Below are positions 48,667-60,517 of a DNA stretch of 64,000 nt, in pieces (position 1 is the stretch's first letter; each line of letters opens with the position of its first letter). Source of the DNA: Spongilla lacustris (taxonomy: Eukaryota > Porifera > Demospongiae > Spongillida > Spongillidae); the NCBI GenBank assembly GCA_949361645.1, contig OX442433.1, positions 6,170,816 to 6,234,815 of the forward strand, in the 5' to 3' direction. Below the pieces are notes generated by a model. It saw nothing but the letters and a program-made list of their open reading frames with translations. It was not told the DNA's origin and made no database searches. A program made the translations under genes and the position numbers.

Positions 48667-49362
48667 CCTAGTCTCGTACCCAGACCCCAGTACGTCACAG
48701 CTGCAGTGACTGCAGATGGAGTTAATTGTTTGTACAAGAACAAGAGATAGGCGACTAGACCGCAATAGTAATGTTTTAATGGTTATGGCGTTGCTTGTTT
48801 CTTAGCAATGCTTCAGGGCTTATAAAATACTAGCTGGTATTCACATTCCAACACTCTACTGATGACAGAATAGTCTTCCTGTGCTTCCCAAAGAAACTGC
48901 GTTGTCAGACCCTTCGATGAGTACTTGCTAACTTGGTCCATTATTAGAGATACCAACGGCGAAACGCAAACTACAATAGAAGACCGAGGTATTCTCTTTC
49001 GAAGATGGTCGAACACGAAAGGCAGCTAGGCACAGCACAACGTTTTCCCGTACCCCGTTGGCAAAATAACGAAACAGTCATGGCCTCGAACAAAGTTGTG
49101 AATAGCCTCCTTCTGTTTGTCCTTTAGTTCAACGTACTCACTCCCAGTTGATCCATCGCAAAACGTACAGCTGTACAAACATAATCAATTTTGTTATCCA
49201 AAGTTATGTCTAGACGTCTAGTGTACATGTATTACATGTTGACGTACTACTTGTTGACATAGCAACATTCCAGCGGGCTGCGGTCAATTGAAAAGTTCCA
49301 GAACTTTGGTGATGTAATCGATCCGCAGCTGTGACGTACTAGGGTCTGGGTACGAGACTAGG
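48667..49362. mobile_element. 696-bp TIR element carrying a RecQ-like helicase fragment
   Basis: The 38-bp terminal inverted repeats have a single mismatch; each begins CCTAGTCTCGTACCCAGACC and continues through AGTACGTCACAGCTGC. The flanks ...GGAT / AT... allow at most a 2-bp AT duplication. The ends are those of the MITE at 13197-13289. The interior is mostly a piece of helicase (see the next entry). Confidence 0.87.
48813..49185 (-). pseudogene. RecQ-like DNA helicase, N-terminal fragment
   Basis: The minus strand reads LKDKQKEAIHNF (Q-motif-like region), then a Walker A block LPTGYGKTLC, a stop, then DHLRKRIPRSSIVVCVSPLVSLIMDQ (cut here), the motif Ia region of RecQ helicases (VSPLVSLIMDQ). 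It ends after QLVF before the DEAH box. It is fully inside the TIR element, so it is probably left from an element-encoded helicase or was captured. At least one in-frame stop lies near the Walker A block. Confidence 0.8.
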
Positions 49363-50106
49363 ATGACACTGCATGCAAGGCCAAGGGGTGTATATTAGAA
49401 GCATGTTGATGATAGCATCAATATCAATTTCAAATCACTATCATTCGAAGGCTCTGCTGTCTTTGAACTTGTTGCTGCTGAATTAATTTTTCTGCGTTAA
49501 ATATAATAATGCACGCGCGTGCAGCTGAATCAATCAAGCTTGTTTATTAAAAAAAACCCCCACAAAACAAAAACATGCCTATTGTGCCCCTTGCGCACAT
49601 GATGATTAATCAGTGATATACCGGCAATTGAAATACGTATCGGGATTGCCTTCTTTGGATGTTGTAGCCAGCTCCCTCTCCGGAAAATCGACCCCCCATT
49701 AATAAGCATAGACAGGAGGCGTATCCAGGTAAAAGGATGGAGGGGGGGGAGGGGAAGACAAACATGTACATGGCACGATCGATCGCTATCTACTATGATT
49801 ACAGCTGCAAGTAGTTAATTCTAATTACACGCCATACGGTTAACATTTAAATATTTTCTCAAAGCCACCGATATTACACCCCGGGCCCTTGAGTACAGTG
49901 TACAGAGTAAACAACCGCCACAAACGAAGCCTTCAAGGTTCTGTAAGGTGTGAGAGAAGAAGAACTGAAGAAGTGCCAGCTTTAGAAATCTAGTACTACT
50001 CACGCATGGATATTAAATTACCATGGTTCACGCATGCGCTTAGCGTCCAGGAGTTTACTATAAAATCTGATTTTATTAGGCTACAATAAACCCGATAACT
50101 AATAAT
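49363..50106. other. Upstream region of the second composite gene
   Basis: No gene seen. The promoter of the gene starting at 50107 is expected near the right end. There is little visible similarity to the upstream region of the paralogue at 29177 apart from the leader exon. Confidence 0.5.
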
Positions 50107-53100
50107 ATGTCGGTGTATTTCTCTCTTGCGGCGGTCGTCATCCTCGCCATTTTAAATAATGGATTAGCTGGTAAGTCTTGCTTTAACAATGCGCTCTGCA
50201 TTTGTGTGCCGAACCTGTGTATGGGCATGCAAGTGTGTTGATATAATGCAGTGAGCTTATTACGCTCGGCTTATTATTCGCATCTTTTTTTTTAGCCGCC
50301 ACCGTTCCATACATCTCCCCCTACCAATGTCCATCTCCAAAAGTACTAGCAAAGAACTGTTCCTCTTGCTCAGGAGATGATCTGTGTTGTGACTCTGTGT
50401 GCACCAGAGGAGTACTGCCACCTCAGCCATGCAATGTGGTGGTGGCAAACAGCTACCCCTCGCCCCTTGGTGCCTACGTGCCTCAGTGCTCATCTGATGG
50501 GAACTTTGCACCAATCCAGATTTGGGGATCCACTGGCAACAGCTGGTGTGTGGACACCTCAGATGGCAAGCCTCTCTCAGCAGCTGTGGAGCGTGGGAAA
50601 CAACCAAACTGCACAGGTAAGTTTGTGGAATGATAATGGTGTGCATATTTAGCCATCTCATCTCCTTCTGGAATAGTGTGTACAGAGGATGGCAAGAAAT
50701 ACTACCCTGGTCAGTCCTTCCCATCTTCAGATGGCTGCAACACATGGTAGGCCAGTGTTCTTCAAGTGGTTAAATACTGAAGGACCCTTCTTTACTTACC
50801 TCTCAGTTCCTGCTCAACCAAGGGAGAATCTCTGTGCACCAAGAAGGCCTGCAGCAATAGTATGTGGTTGCTATTATGTTGTTTTTTTCAGTGAAGTACA
50901 GGAATGTTAGTTTATCAACCCTTTTGGGGACGATACTACAGTTAGTGGTAGTAGTACAAAGCTGCAGCCTGATTAAAAGGTGGCCTTTTACTGACTTTGT
51001 GTGGTAAACGTTTTCCCCTCTCTTGATCTTGCGCTTTGCACTGTGGTTCAAAAATAGCAAGTGATAAAATATGCCAGGATCTTTTGGAAATTGCATACTG
51101 ATGAACCAAACTGTGTTAGTTAATATCTGTCAGAACTTAGATCTTGTTAGTATTTCTGGTTGATCAAAATACACCAGGGTTGCTGTAAGTCTGATCAGGC
51201 TGGCCTGTGACCTGAAGGTCAGGCATGGCTTCAACCTGAAGCCTGAAAGGTCGACCTGCCAGGCCGGATAATGAAATTCAAAATACAATTTTAATTTCAA
51301 GTCTTCTTTTTCTTTTTACGTGATAATAATTTAATACAAGTTCAAGTACAATATGCATATTTTACAATTACATGTGTAGCTGCAATTATTCAAGGGATTA
51401 CATTTATTCATTCATTAACCGTGCAAATTCTCAGCCATTACTATGTCTGCAGCCACTTAGGTGCGTAAAATTAGAAGCCAATATATGTTATTTTATGCAC
51501 ATGTACATGTAGGGGAGGAGTGGGTTAGTTGAGCCACTGGGTTAGTTGAGCCACCCCCTGTTTTAGCTCCATGAAGAAACATAATTGAATTATGTTAACA
51601 TATATTGGCATTAAGTGTTAGGACTAGCTTTTTGTCCTACTTTAGGATTTTGTTTTAGTATTCATCAGAATATGAAATTCAAAAATAAGAATTTTGATGA
51701 TCAAAGTGAAATTCTGTTTTTACGATTTGTGCCCTCATAATTTCTACACAATGACTATATTCTTGTTTCAGTCTTGGGTGTTTGAAAGTGCATGTATGCA
51801 GCTATATTTATGTTTATAATGAATTCTATACTTTGCTTCCTTTTTATACAACTTAGGTAGTTACAGGAAAAGTTAGTAGTGGGGTTAGTTGAGCCATTTG
51901 CAAAGGGGGTTAGTTGAGCCATACGCTTTAGCTGCAATTGTATGGCATTAAAATGATTTATTGATTGACGTAATAGAAATAGTGAGCTATGCTTATTTGG
52001 CTATGCAGCAATCTCAGAAGTATTCTGTTTTAATTTCTAAATAGAAAAATGACTTTGAATAACGTTAAAAACACTTGCCGATCAATTTCAAAAGCTCTCA
52101 TTGAAAAAGTGTCATGCATTAGTGTATGAATTTGCTTTTATCAATGATTTTACAACATAAGGCCTAGACCTACTTATGTTAGCAATTATTGTGCAATGCA
52201 GCTAACTTTGGCTGAAGGCAGCATATGGCTGAACTGACCCATGTACCTGGCACAACTAACCCACTTGGCTGGGTTAGTTGTGCCATTTGACGCCTGTTGG
52301 TTTTTAATAATGTCCCTATTCTCATGTACATCCCCAGTCTCTAACATTCCTATGACATGTACCCAAGTGATGCCCCATTACATCAGAGTATTAACCTCTG
52401 CTTAATACCAAACCTCAGAGGCAGTATAAACCTAAACCTAAAAAGTGGCTCAACTAACCCACTCCTCCCCTATTGAGTATGTTTGCATCTCACTCATATT
52501 ATTTACTCCACAAACTGTTTCTACTGACGTTAGTTTCTCCCACACCAAAAATGTGCACACTTAGCATATGACCTGTGGGATGCACAGGTAAACAGTTTAT
52601 GCAGTGTTGCAAGAATTTTAAGAGTTATATACTACTTCCTTATAACCATGCACATGAACATGTATGATTAGTTTATGTAGCATACTTCTCCTGCACTTTA
52701 ACTCATTACATCAGCTCATCTACAAGAACCATTCATGTCATTGGAACTCATACAATCATATAAATATGCACATGGCACCCGATGAGGTACTTCCCTCGTG
52801 TCTCCTACAAACCCAGACCTCTTGAGGTTTTTATAGTGCAGATGCACGAGCTTGTAAGATACCAGCAACATCACAAGCAATCCTCCATGGTGTTTGCCAT
52901 AACAATCAATCTAAAAGGGGTGTGTCCCGACCTTTCAGGCCGGGGGTCTGGCCTGATAGGTCGGTCTGTCAGGCCGGGCTGGCCTTTGGCAACCCTGAAA
53001 TACACTGACCCACTAACTATTTTCATTCTAAGCAAAGGTTGGGTCCTTGAATTATATGCATATGGCAGATTTTGTTATGCGACAATCACAGCAACTTTCA

Positions 53101-56100
53101 GTAAATCTTTGCTCAAAAGACAGTTGCCCAAAATACAATGGAAATAGTGTGAGAGGCCAGGCTCTGTACCGAAGGGACCTGTAGCTTTAAGTGCAGGGAT
53201 GTAGCAGGCCTTATGCCTTCTGTTTTATTTTTTTGGTTCTCTGCCTGTGCTGCCATGCTTATACAACCACAACACAAGAGTGCAAAGGTGCTATGTAAAT
53301 TATCTACCATAATCTGCCTCTAATCTAGTTACAGTTCCAGAAGTACAGCTTGTACGCAGGTTTAGTATGTAAACATCCTGATCCATAGATTTACCATGAT
53401 GCTCACATGAGCTGTGCAACACGTGCTGTATGCATTAATCACACCCACAATAATTATGGATCCCAATATTAATAATTACAACATAACTTCCTCCATGGAC
53501 AATATCCTATATAGGCAGACCATTCCCAAGTGTTACCTCATCCATTTTTGGCACATCACATGACAACCTTCCTCATCCTTATGCAGGCTTCACAATTCCG
53601 TACCGTTCTCCTTACCAATGTCCCTCTCCAAAAGTACTAACAAAGAACTGTTCCTCTTGCTCTGGAGATGATCTGTGTTGTGACTCTGTGTGCACCAAAG
53701 GAGTACTGCCACCTCGGCCATGCAATGTGGTCTCCCAGAGCTCTCATTCACTGATTGGTGCCTACGTGCCTCAGTGCTCATCTGATGGAAAGTTTGCACC
53801 AATCCAGATTTGGGGATCCACTGGCTACAGCTGGTGTGTGGACACCTCTGATGGCAAGCCTCTCTCAGCAGCTGTGCAGCGTGGGAAACAACCAAACTGC
53901 ACAGGTATGTTTGTGGAATCTTTTTTGTGTGTGCGTGTGTTTGTGTATGTGTGTTCATGTGTGACTTATCTCATCCTTGAACAGTGTGTACTGTAAGCGG
54001 TAACAAGTACTACCCTGGTCAGTCCTTCCCATCTTCAGACGGCTGCAACACATGGTAAGCCAGTGTTCTTTTGGAAGAGGTATTATAAAAAAACCTTCTC
54101 ACTGCTCTTTCAGCTCCTGCTCTACCAATGGAGTGACTGTTTGCACAAAGGAGGATTGCAGTAAGTTATTAAAACAATCTATTAACCATTCAACTCAGTG
54201 TGGTCCTCATTAGGGACACAACAGGTCCACCTCTCCCCATTACCTTTGTCATCCTATGACCTCACCCCCATAATGTCATCCGTATGACCTCACCTCCGTG
54301 AAGTCATCCTTATGACCTCACCTTTCCCTATGACTTCACTTCCATGATGTCATTCCCATGATAATTTCGATAAACGTCCAATATTTTGAAGTAGATATTC
54401 ACCATTCCTGTACTGTAGGGACAAAATGCATGTAGTCACATTATGCTCTAGTGACATTATGTCCTGTTGTCTTGGTGACATTATGCCTTGGTGGTATAAT
54501 GTCCTGTTGTCATGGTGACATTATGCTCTGGTCCTACATGTATTACATAACTCATCTGCCTGGCCAGAATGCTCGGTCAGTGGACAAGTCTTCACTGAAT
54601 GTGGGTCCCCATGCGAAGCCACTTGCCAAACTCCAGTTACCTTTTGTGCACTCTCATGTGTGGCCAAGTGCCAGTGTCCTGGTGGTCAAGTAGTGGATAC
54701 CAAGAACAACAAGTGTGTGAAGCAGGAGGAATGCCCTAAACCAGGTATGAAGGCTTCTGTAAATGTGTTGGTCATGTGATACTCATCCTTCCCCATTCTT
54801 ATCCTTCCTCGTCCCCATCCTTATCCTTCCTCATCTCCATCCTTATCCTTCCTCTTCCCCATCCTTATCCTTCCTCATCCCCATCCTTATCCTTCCTCAT
54901 CCCTATCCTTATCCCTCTATACTCTAGTCCAGTCACAATACATCTCCCCCTACCAATGTCCCTCTCCAAAAGTTCTAACAAACAACTGTTCCTCTTGCTC
55001 TGGAGATGATCTGTGTTGTGACTCTGTGTGCACCAAAGGAGTACTGCCACTCGAGCCATGCAATGTGGTCTCCCAGAGCTCTCCTTCACTGATTGGTGCC
55101 TACGTGCCTCAGTGCTCATCTGATGGGAAGTTTGCACCAATCCAGATTTGGGGATCCACTGGCAACAGCTGGTGTGTGGACACCTCTGATGGCAAGCCTA
55201 TCTCAGCAGCTGTGGAGCGTGGGAAACAACCAAACTGCACAGGTATGTTTGTGGAATAACTTTTTTGTGTGTGCGTGTGTTTGTGTATGTGTGTTCATGT
55301 GTGACTTATCTCATCCTTGAACAGTGTGTACTGTAAGCGGTAACAAGTACTACCCTGGTCAGTCCTACCCATCTTCAGACGGCTGCAACACATGGTAAGC
55401 CAGTGTTCTTTTGGAAGAGGTATTATAAAAAACCTTCTCACTGCTCTTTCAGCTCCTGCTCTACCAATGGAGTGACTGTTTGCACAAAGGAGGATTGCAG
55501 TAAGTTATTAAAACAATCTATTAACCATTCAACTCAGTGTGGTCCTCATTAGGGACACAACAGGTCCACCTCTCCCCATTACCTTTGTCATCCTATGACC
55601 TCACCCCCATAATGTCATCCGTATGACCTCACCTCCGTGAAGTCATCCTTATGACCTCACCTTTCCCTATGACTTCACTTCCATGATGTCATTCCCATGA
55701 TAATTTCGATAAACGTCCAATATTTTGAAGTAGATATTCACCATTCCTGTACTGTAGGGACAAAATGCATGTAGTCACATTATGCTCTAGTGACATTATG
55801 TCCTGTTGTCTTGGTGACATTATGCCTTGGTGGTATAATGTCCTGTTGTCATGGTGACATTATGCTCTGGTCCTACATGTATTACATAACTCATCTGCCT
55901 GGCCAGAATGCTCGGTCAGTGGACAAGTCTTCACTGAATGTGGGTCCCCATGCGAAGCCACTTGCCAAACTCCAGTTACCTTTTGTGCACTCTCATGTGT
56001 GGCCAAGTGCCAGTGTCCTGGTGGTCAAGTAGTGGATACCAAGAACAACAAGTGTGTGAAGCAGGAGGAATGCCCTAAACCAGGTATGAAGGCTTCTGTA

Positions 56101-57429
56101 AATGTGTTGGTCATGTGATACTCATCCTTCCCCATCCTTATCCTTCCTCGTCCCCATCCTTATCCTTCCTCATCTCCATCCTTATCCTTCCTCTTCCCCA
56201 TCCTTATCCTTCCTCATCCCCATCCTTATCCTTCCTCATCCCCATCCTTATCCTTCCTCATCCCCATCCTTATCCCTCTATACTCTAGTCCAGTCACAGT
56301 ACATCTCCCCCTACCAATGTCCCTCTCCAAAAGTACTAACAAAGAACTGTTCCTCTTGCTCTGGAGATGATCTGTGTTGTGACTCTGTGTGCACCAAAGG
56401 AGTACTGCCACCTCAGCCATGCAATGTGGTGGTGGCAAACAGCTACCCCTCGCCCCTTGGTGCCTACGTGCCTCGGTGCTCGTCTGATGGGAACTTTGCA
56501 CCAATCCAGTGCCGTGGATCCACTGGCTACTGTTGGTGTGTGGACATTTCTGATGGCAAGCCTCTCTCAGCAGCTGTTCCACCTGGACAACAACCCAACT
56601 GTACAGGTATGTTGATAGGAGTGTTGTACATATGTCTGATGTATGCACATGTTTAATACAAACAGTGTGTACTGTGAGTGGTAAGAAATACTACCCTGGT
56701 CAGACCTTCATGGCTTCAGATGTCTGCAACACCTGGTAAGTTCAGGCCCTGTTGGAGAGATAACTTTTCCCACTCATGCGACCTCCTTTGCCCATGGCTG
56801 CTGTTTCTTCTTTTCAGCTCCTGCACTCAGTCTGGAGCTGCACTCTGCACACAGAGGGCATGTGTTGGTATGTAGTTTAAATATATATATATATAATTAT
56901 AATTATTATAATTAAATATACGTAATTACATGTAACTGAAATGTTGAAATAGTTAATGTGTGCTATCCATTGTATACATGCTGATGTGAGACTAGTTAGC
57001 AAAATGTTGACTATCCTATACATGAGACAAACCTAATTATTATATACGTATTCAATTCAAACTTTTGATTGCACCAAATTCCATAAATGCTCAGCTGTTA
57101 TCATTGGAGCATTTTGTAAGCAAAAGAACTCTTAGATAATCATGTTAAGCAGTCTTGATTAATATTTTGCATTGAAATACAGACACCATTGTTCCACTTC
57201 TGAATAGGTAATGTATATATATATATATTCTCCTTCAGCCTGTCCAGCAAAAGGCCAGTTATACACTTCCTGTGGGTCTTCGTGTGAAGCCACCTGTGAC
57301 AACCCTGCACCTATATGTGCCGCACGCTGTGTGGCCAAATGCCAGTGCCCAGGTGGTACAGTCTTGGATGTGAAGAGCAACAAGTGTGTATCTCCGAAGT
57401 TATGTCCTAAGCCTTTGCGTGGTGCCTAA
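50107..57429 (+). CDS. Secreted multidomain protein: 4x (WAP-like, thyroglobulin type-1, VWC-like) with three TIL domains
   Basis: Paralogue of the gene at 29177. Sixteen exons: 50107-50170, 50296-50616, 50677-50746, 50807-50859, 53587-53904, 53985-54054, 54114-54160, 54568-54744, 54928-55242, 55325-55394, 55453-55499, 55907-56083, 56289-56606, 56666-56735, 56818-56867 and 57239-57429. They join to 2358 nt (785 residues) with no break. Exon 1 is a signal peptide (MSVYFSLAAVVILAILNNG). TIL domains follow units 2, 3 and 4 (CGSPCEATCQTP, CVAKCQCPGG). Thyroglobulin domains 1-3 lack the third and fourth cysteines (IQIW, NSWCV or YSWCV); unit 4 is canonical. In unit 4 the VWC-like motif reads DVCNTC instead of DGCNTC. 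Domain-border introns are phase 1. A role in extracellular protease control is inferred from the domain families. Confidence 0.9.
51167..53005. mobile_element. 1823-bp hAT-type element in intron 4 of the second composite gene
   Basis: The element 51175-52997 begins CAGGGTTGC, ends GCAACCCTG, and is flanked by the perfect 8-bp duplication AAATACAC (51167-51174 and 52998-53005). Imperfect inverted GGCTGGCCTG-type sequence extends the ends inward. It encodes no transposase and contains the younger MITE at 51512-52470. Confidence 0.85.
51510..52472. mobile_element. 959-bp MITE (GGGGAGGAGTGGGTTAGTTG) nested in the hAT element
   Basis: Terminal inverted repeats of about 26 bp start GGGGAGGAGTGGGTTAGTTG at both ends and are bordered by TA. 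The motif GGTTAGTTGAGCCA recurs inside near the left end and at about 51885 and 51908. A related TGGCACAACTAACCCA lies near 52250, a subterminal repeat pattern expected of transposase-binding sites. Confidence 0.85.
53905..56090. repeat. Tandem duplication, 1339-bp period, inside the second composite gene
   Basis: Exons 6-8 with their introns (about 53905-54780) recur as exons 10-12 (about 55243-56119). The offset is 1339-1340 bp and the copies are near-identical including the CCTATGACCTCACC-rich intron. Exons 7/11 and 8/12 appear the same. The event added a TIL-containing unit very recently. Confidence 0.92.
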
Positions 57430-59960
57430 GTGTCCCTTACATGCTGCAAGTGTTTACTTTAGGTAGTAGAAGTGGACTGCACAGACCACAGTGTGGTGTA
57501 TGCCCTTTGTATAGGTGTGAGATTTGGCTTTCAAAAGTATTATATACCTGCAACATGCATGTTTGCTGCTGCTGCTGTATACAAGCCGTCACTTAACGTT
57601 AGTTTTCTATGCCGATGAAGCAGTGAAGTATTTGTTCATAATGATAAACTATTTACTCACAAACCACACCTGTATGGAAAACTTGGCTTTTCTTTGGTTC
57701 ACCCCAATCCTGCTCAGATAATCTCACTTGTTGGATTGTTATTAGTATGCAGTTGTGCTATGAGCTAGCTGTTGCATTGATAAACCGACAGGGCTATGGG
57801 CAGGGCAGCTGTCTTTGATGTACCTGTGACCTCTCTGCTTGATACACTTACCTCGATGGAAGCCAAAGAGAGAAAACTTGGAGCCAATGATGCCAAGTGT
57901 CATGAACTGGGCTGGTTGTGAGTTCCCCTTGTCACTGAGTCCTATGGTGCATGGGGGAAGGGAAGCTATGGAAGCTTTCTACCAATTGGCCTCCTAACCT
58001 GCCGCCTTAAAACGTGAAGGCTCAAGTCTTCAGTACTAGATGACATTTATGGCAGGCTAAAGTGGTGAGGATCCTCACTAGATTAGATACATTCAGTTTT
58101 TAACTTTGCTGCAGTCAAACTTCGTCAAGCCTTGTGTCCTATCCAGCCTTTATGGCAAATTAACTTCTCTTGCATGCACTGACCCATCCGCCATCAGCCA
58201 ATAACAACTTGATGAGTATGTGTGTGTATTTGTCTTAGTATCACTTATCACCTTTAAAAAGTTTGATGTATTATATTTTATAAAAAGAACATAATAAATA
58301 ATCTATTCACTGAATCACTTTACAAAGAATAAATACATGCAGTCACAGCAGAATACTTATTATCATGACAGCAAATGATAAGTTAGGTGGCAGGTACACT
58401 TGGCACATAAAGAAGCTCATGTAGTGTGCACCTGGTGAGGATGGTAATTGCAAATCTCACAAAGTACATACATATTTAGCCGCCCACATTTGGGGCTTCC
58501 TCAGTTCCATGGCAAGGCGACTGATCATACCTTCTGTATTCTGTACCCCCCCCCAAGTACCATAAGTCTTGGAAACACATCCAACCTAGCTTTGCACACT
58601 TTGCATCATTGCTGTCAATGTTTCTACATGTGTAAATCTGAGTGGCCTTTGTAGCTGCACCTGCTGTCAGTCCACTTCTGATAACATTACATGATTTAGC
58701 AGTGATTTGACCTTACCAACTCACCCATGGAGAAGTTCTGGAAAGTGACTGACAGAATTGGTTGCATTACACATGTCCACTTTTTAAAAAACTCTAAAGT
58801 CATCATCAAATCAATGTCTTTTAGTGCATGCATTCATACCATGGCAAATTTTTCTGGCTCCAAAGGGGCATGCCACACTGTACTGGTGGGGTTTGAAAAA
58901 TTTTGCTGCCGTAAACTGGCATCGTGTTTCTCTAACAAATGTCCCCTAGTGATTTGTTTGAAGGTAAAAACTTACTTCTGTTAATTACATGTAGACACGT
59001 TTGTCTAATGGAGCTTTGCCTTAAGCCAACAGGCTGATAACTAGATTGGGGAGTATGTGTTTGTAGCTGCATCCTATCAGCTGCATTTAAAGGCCTGATC
59101 GTCCAGAAGCGGTGATATAGGGAAAGGACCTGACTGCTAAGAAGGAATGGGAGCAGCTAGCTACCTTGGGAAGAATTGTTGGACATGCACTGATTGGGTG
59201 CATGCTTACTACTCAGTATTGTAATGTCTTACCTCATAAAGTTATTCTGCTAAACAAGGTGACAGTACATGCTGGACAATGGATTATGCTTCTTACTTGG
59301 GCACTGATGCCTTCACAGCAAGCCAAACGTGAAAAGGTAGACCCAGGCTCTATATATCTCCACAGCCATTAAGACAAATACCTAGTTGAGCTTGCTGCAC
59401 TTTTGCGGGTCATTTTTGTCATGCTCTGCTGAGAGGGCAGCTGACCCTGCTACTTCAACAATACGGGTTGAACCAAGTGGAGAGACCACAGTGAAGTTCA
59501 GGGCTGCAGCTTTGGAGCAAACCCAATTAATTAGCATGGGCAGAAGGACATCAGCAGGCCTAGCCCACTTCCAGCTTCAATGCCTGCAAATTGGCATGTC
59601 TGCACAAAGCCGAGACACATCTAAACTTGCATGTTACAGCATGGTGGCTAATGGGCCAGGATTATTTGGACACAGTGCACTTTTGGTGATGGGATTGTGA
59701 GAAAGACGCACAAAAGACAAATAGAAGTCTTGCTTTGTCTGAGGCATGTATATTGATCAGTTTCAATGCCATTACCGCAAGTCCAATCTACTGAATGCAC
59801 CATAGCCAATTCCTAATTTCTGTATTCACGATATTTGTATAATAGTGCAAAAGCAATATATCTCTAAACAGCTTCTCATACTTAAAAAGGTACTGATTTC
59901 AGGTATCTTGCTAACTATACTTGCATCCTTATGAACGCTAATAATCTTTTTAGCAACTTC
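57430..59960. other. 3' flank of the second composite gene
   Basis: Duplicate of 39611-41280 and 47593-48240, here uninterrupted. It contains poly(A)-type AATAAATAATC at about 58294. No conserved open frame exists between the copies, so no gene is called. GGACATGCACTGATTGGG (59171-59188) is the empty site of the insertion at 41275-47592. Confidence 0.75.
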
Positions 59961-60199
59961 TGAATCTAAAGAATATGTAAGTAAAACCTTCTCTTTCTAG
60001 ACAACAATGTACTCTCAAAGTTTATTACTGTAGTTTGCCATCACAATTGCTTCGTAAATTCTACCCGCATTAGTGATGAAGTCATTATAAACGCGACTGA
60101 TTTAATTGATTGCTGATTTGTGCACATTTAAAAGTGTATCGTGTTTTCAGTAATCAGCAATAAATTGTATTTTCTTTAAATTTTGTATGTGCATATGTC

Positions 60200-60326
60200 A
60201 CGCAAAAATTGTACCGGGCGAAAATTGTACCGCCCAGTACACTTTCACGACCAAAATTGTACCGGGCGGTACAATTTTTGTTGCGAAAAGTGTACCGGCC
60301 TTGCCAAAAGTGTACCGGGTAGTGAG
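60200..60326. repeat. Cluster of TTGTACCGGGCG / GTGTACCGG motifs
   Basis: Six copies of a TGTACCG core in about 120 bp, some inverted. They include a palindrome AAAATTGTACCG..CGGTACAATTTT near 60253-60279. This could be the remnant of a small inverted-repeat element; function is unknown. Confidence 0.6.
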
Positions 60327-60517
60327 AAAGGACCGCTAGCTTTAACCAGCTAGAAGCTAAGTAAGTTGTCGGTTAGACCTGTCGAAGAGATATTTGAGTG
60401 CTATCATCGGAAAAAGAAAATCGGCTTTTTAAGCGATAAGCATGTCTGCTGCATTTGGATGCAACTCACTGATTAGGTATTGCATTCGCGTCCAGGCATG
60501 TTCAATGCACACACATA

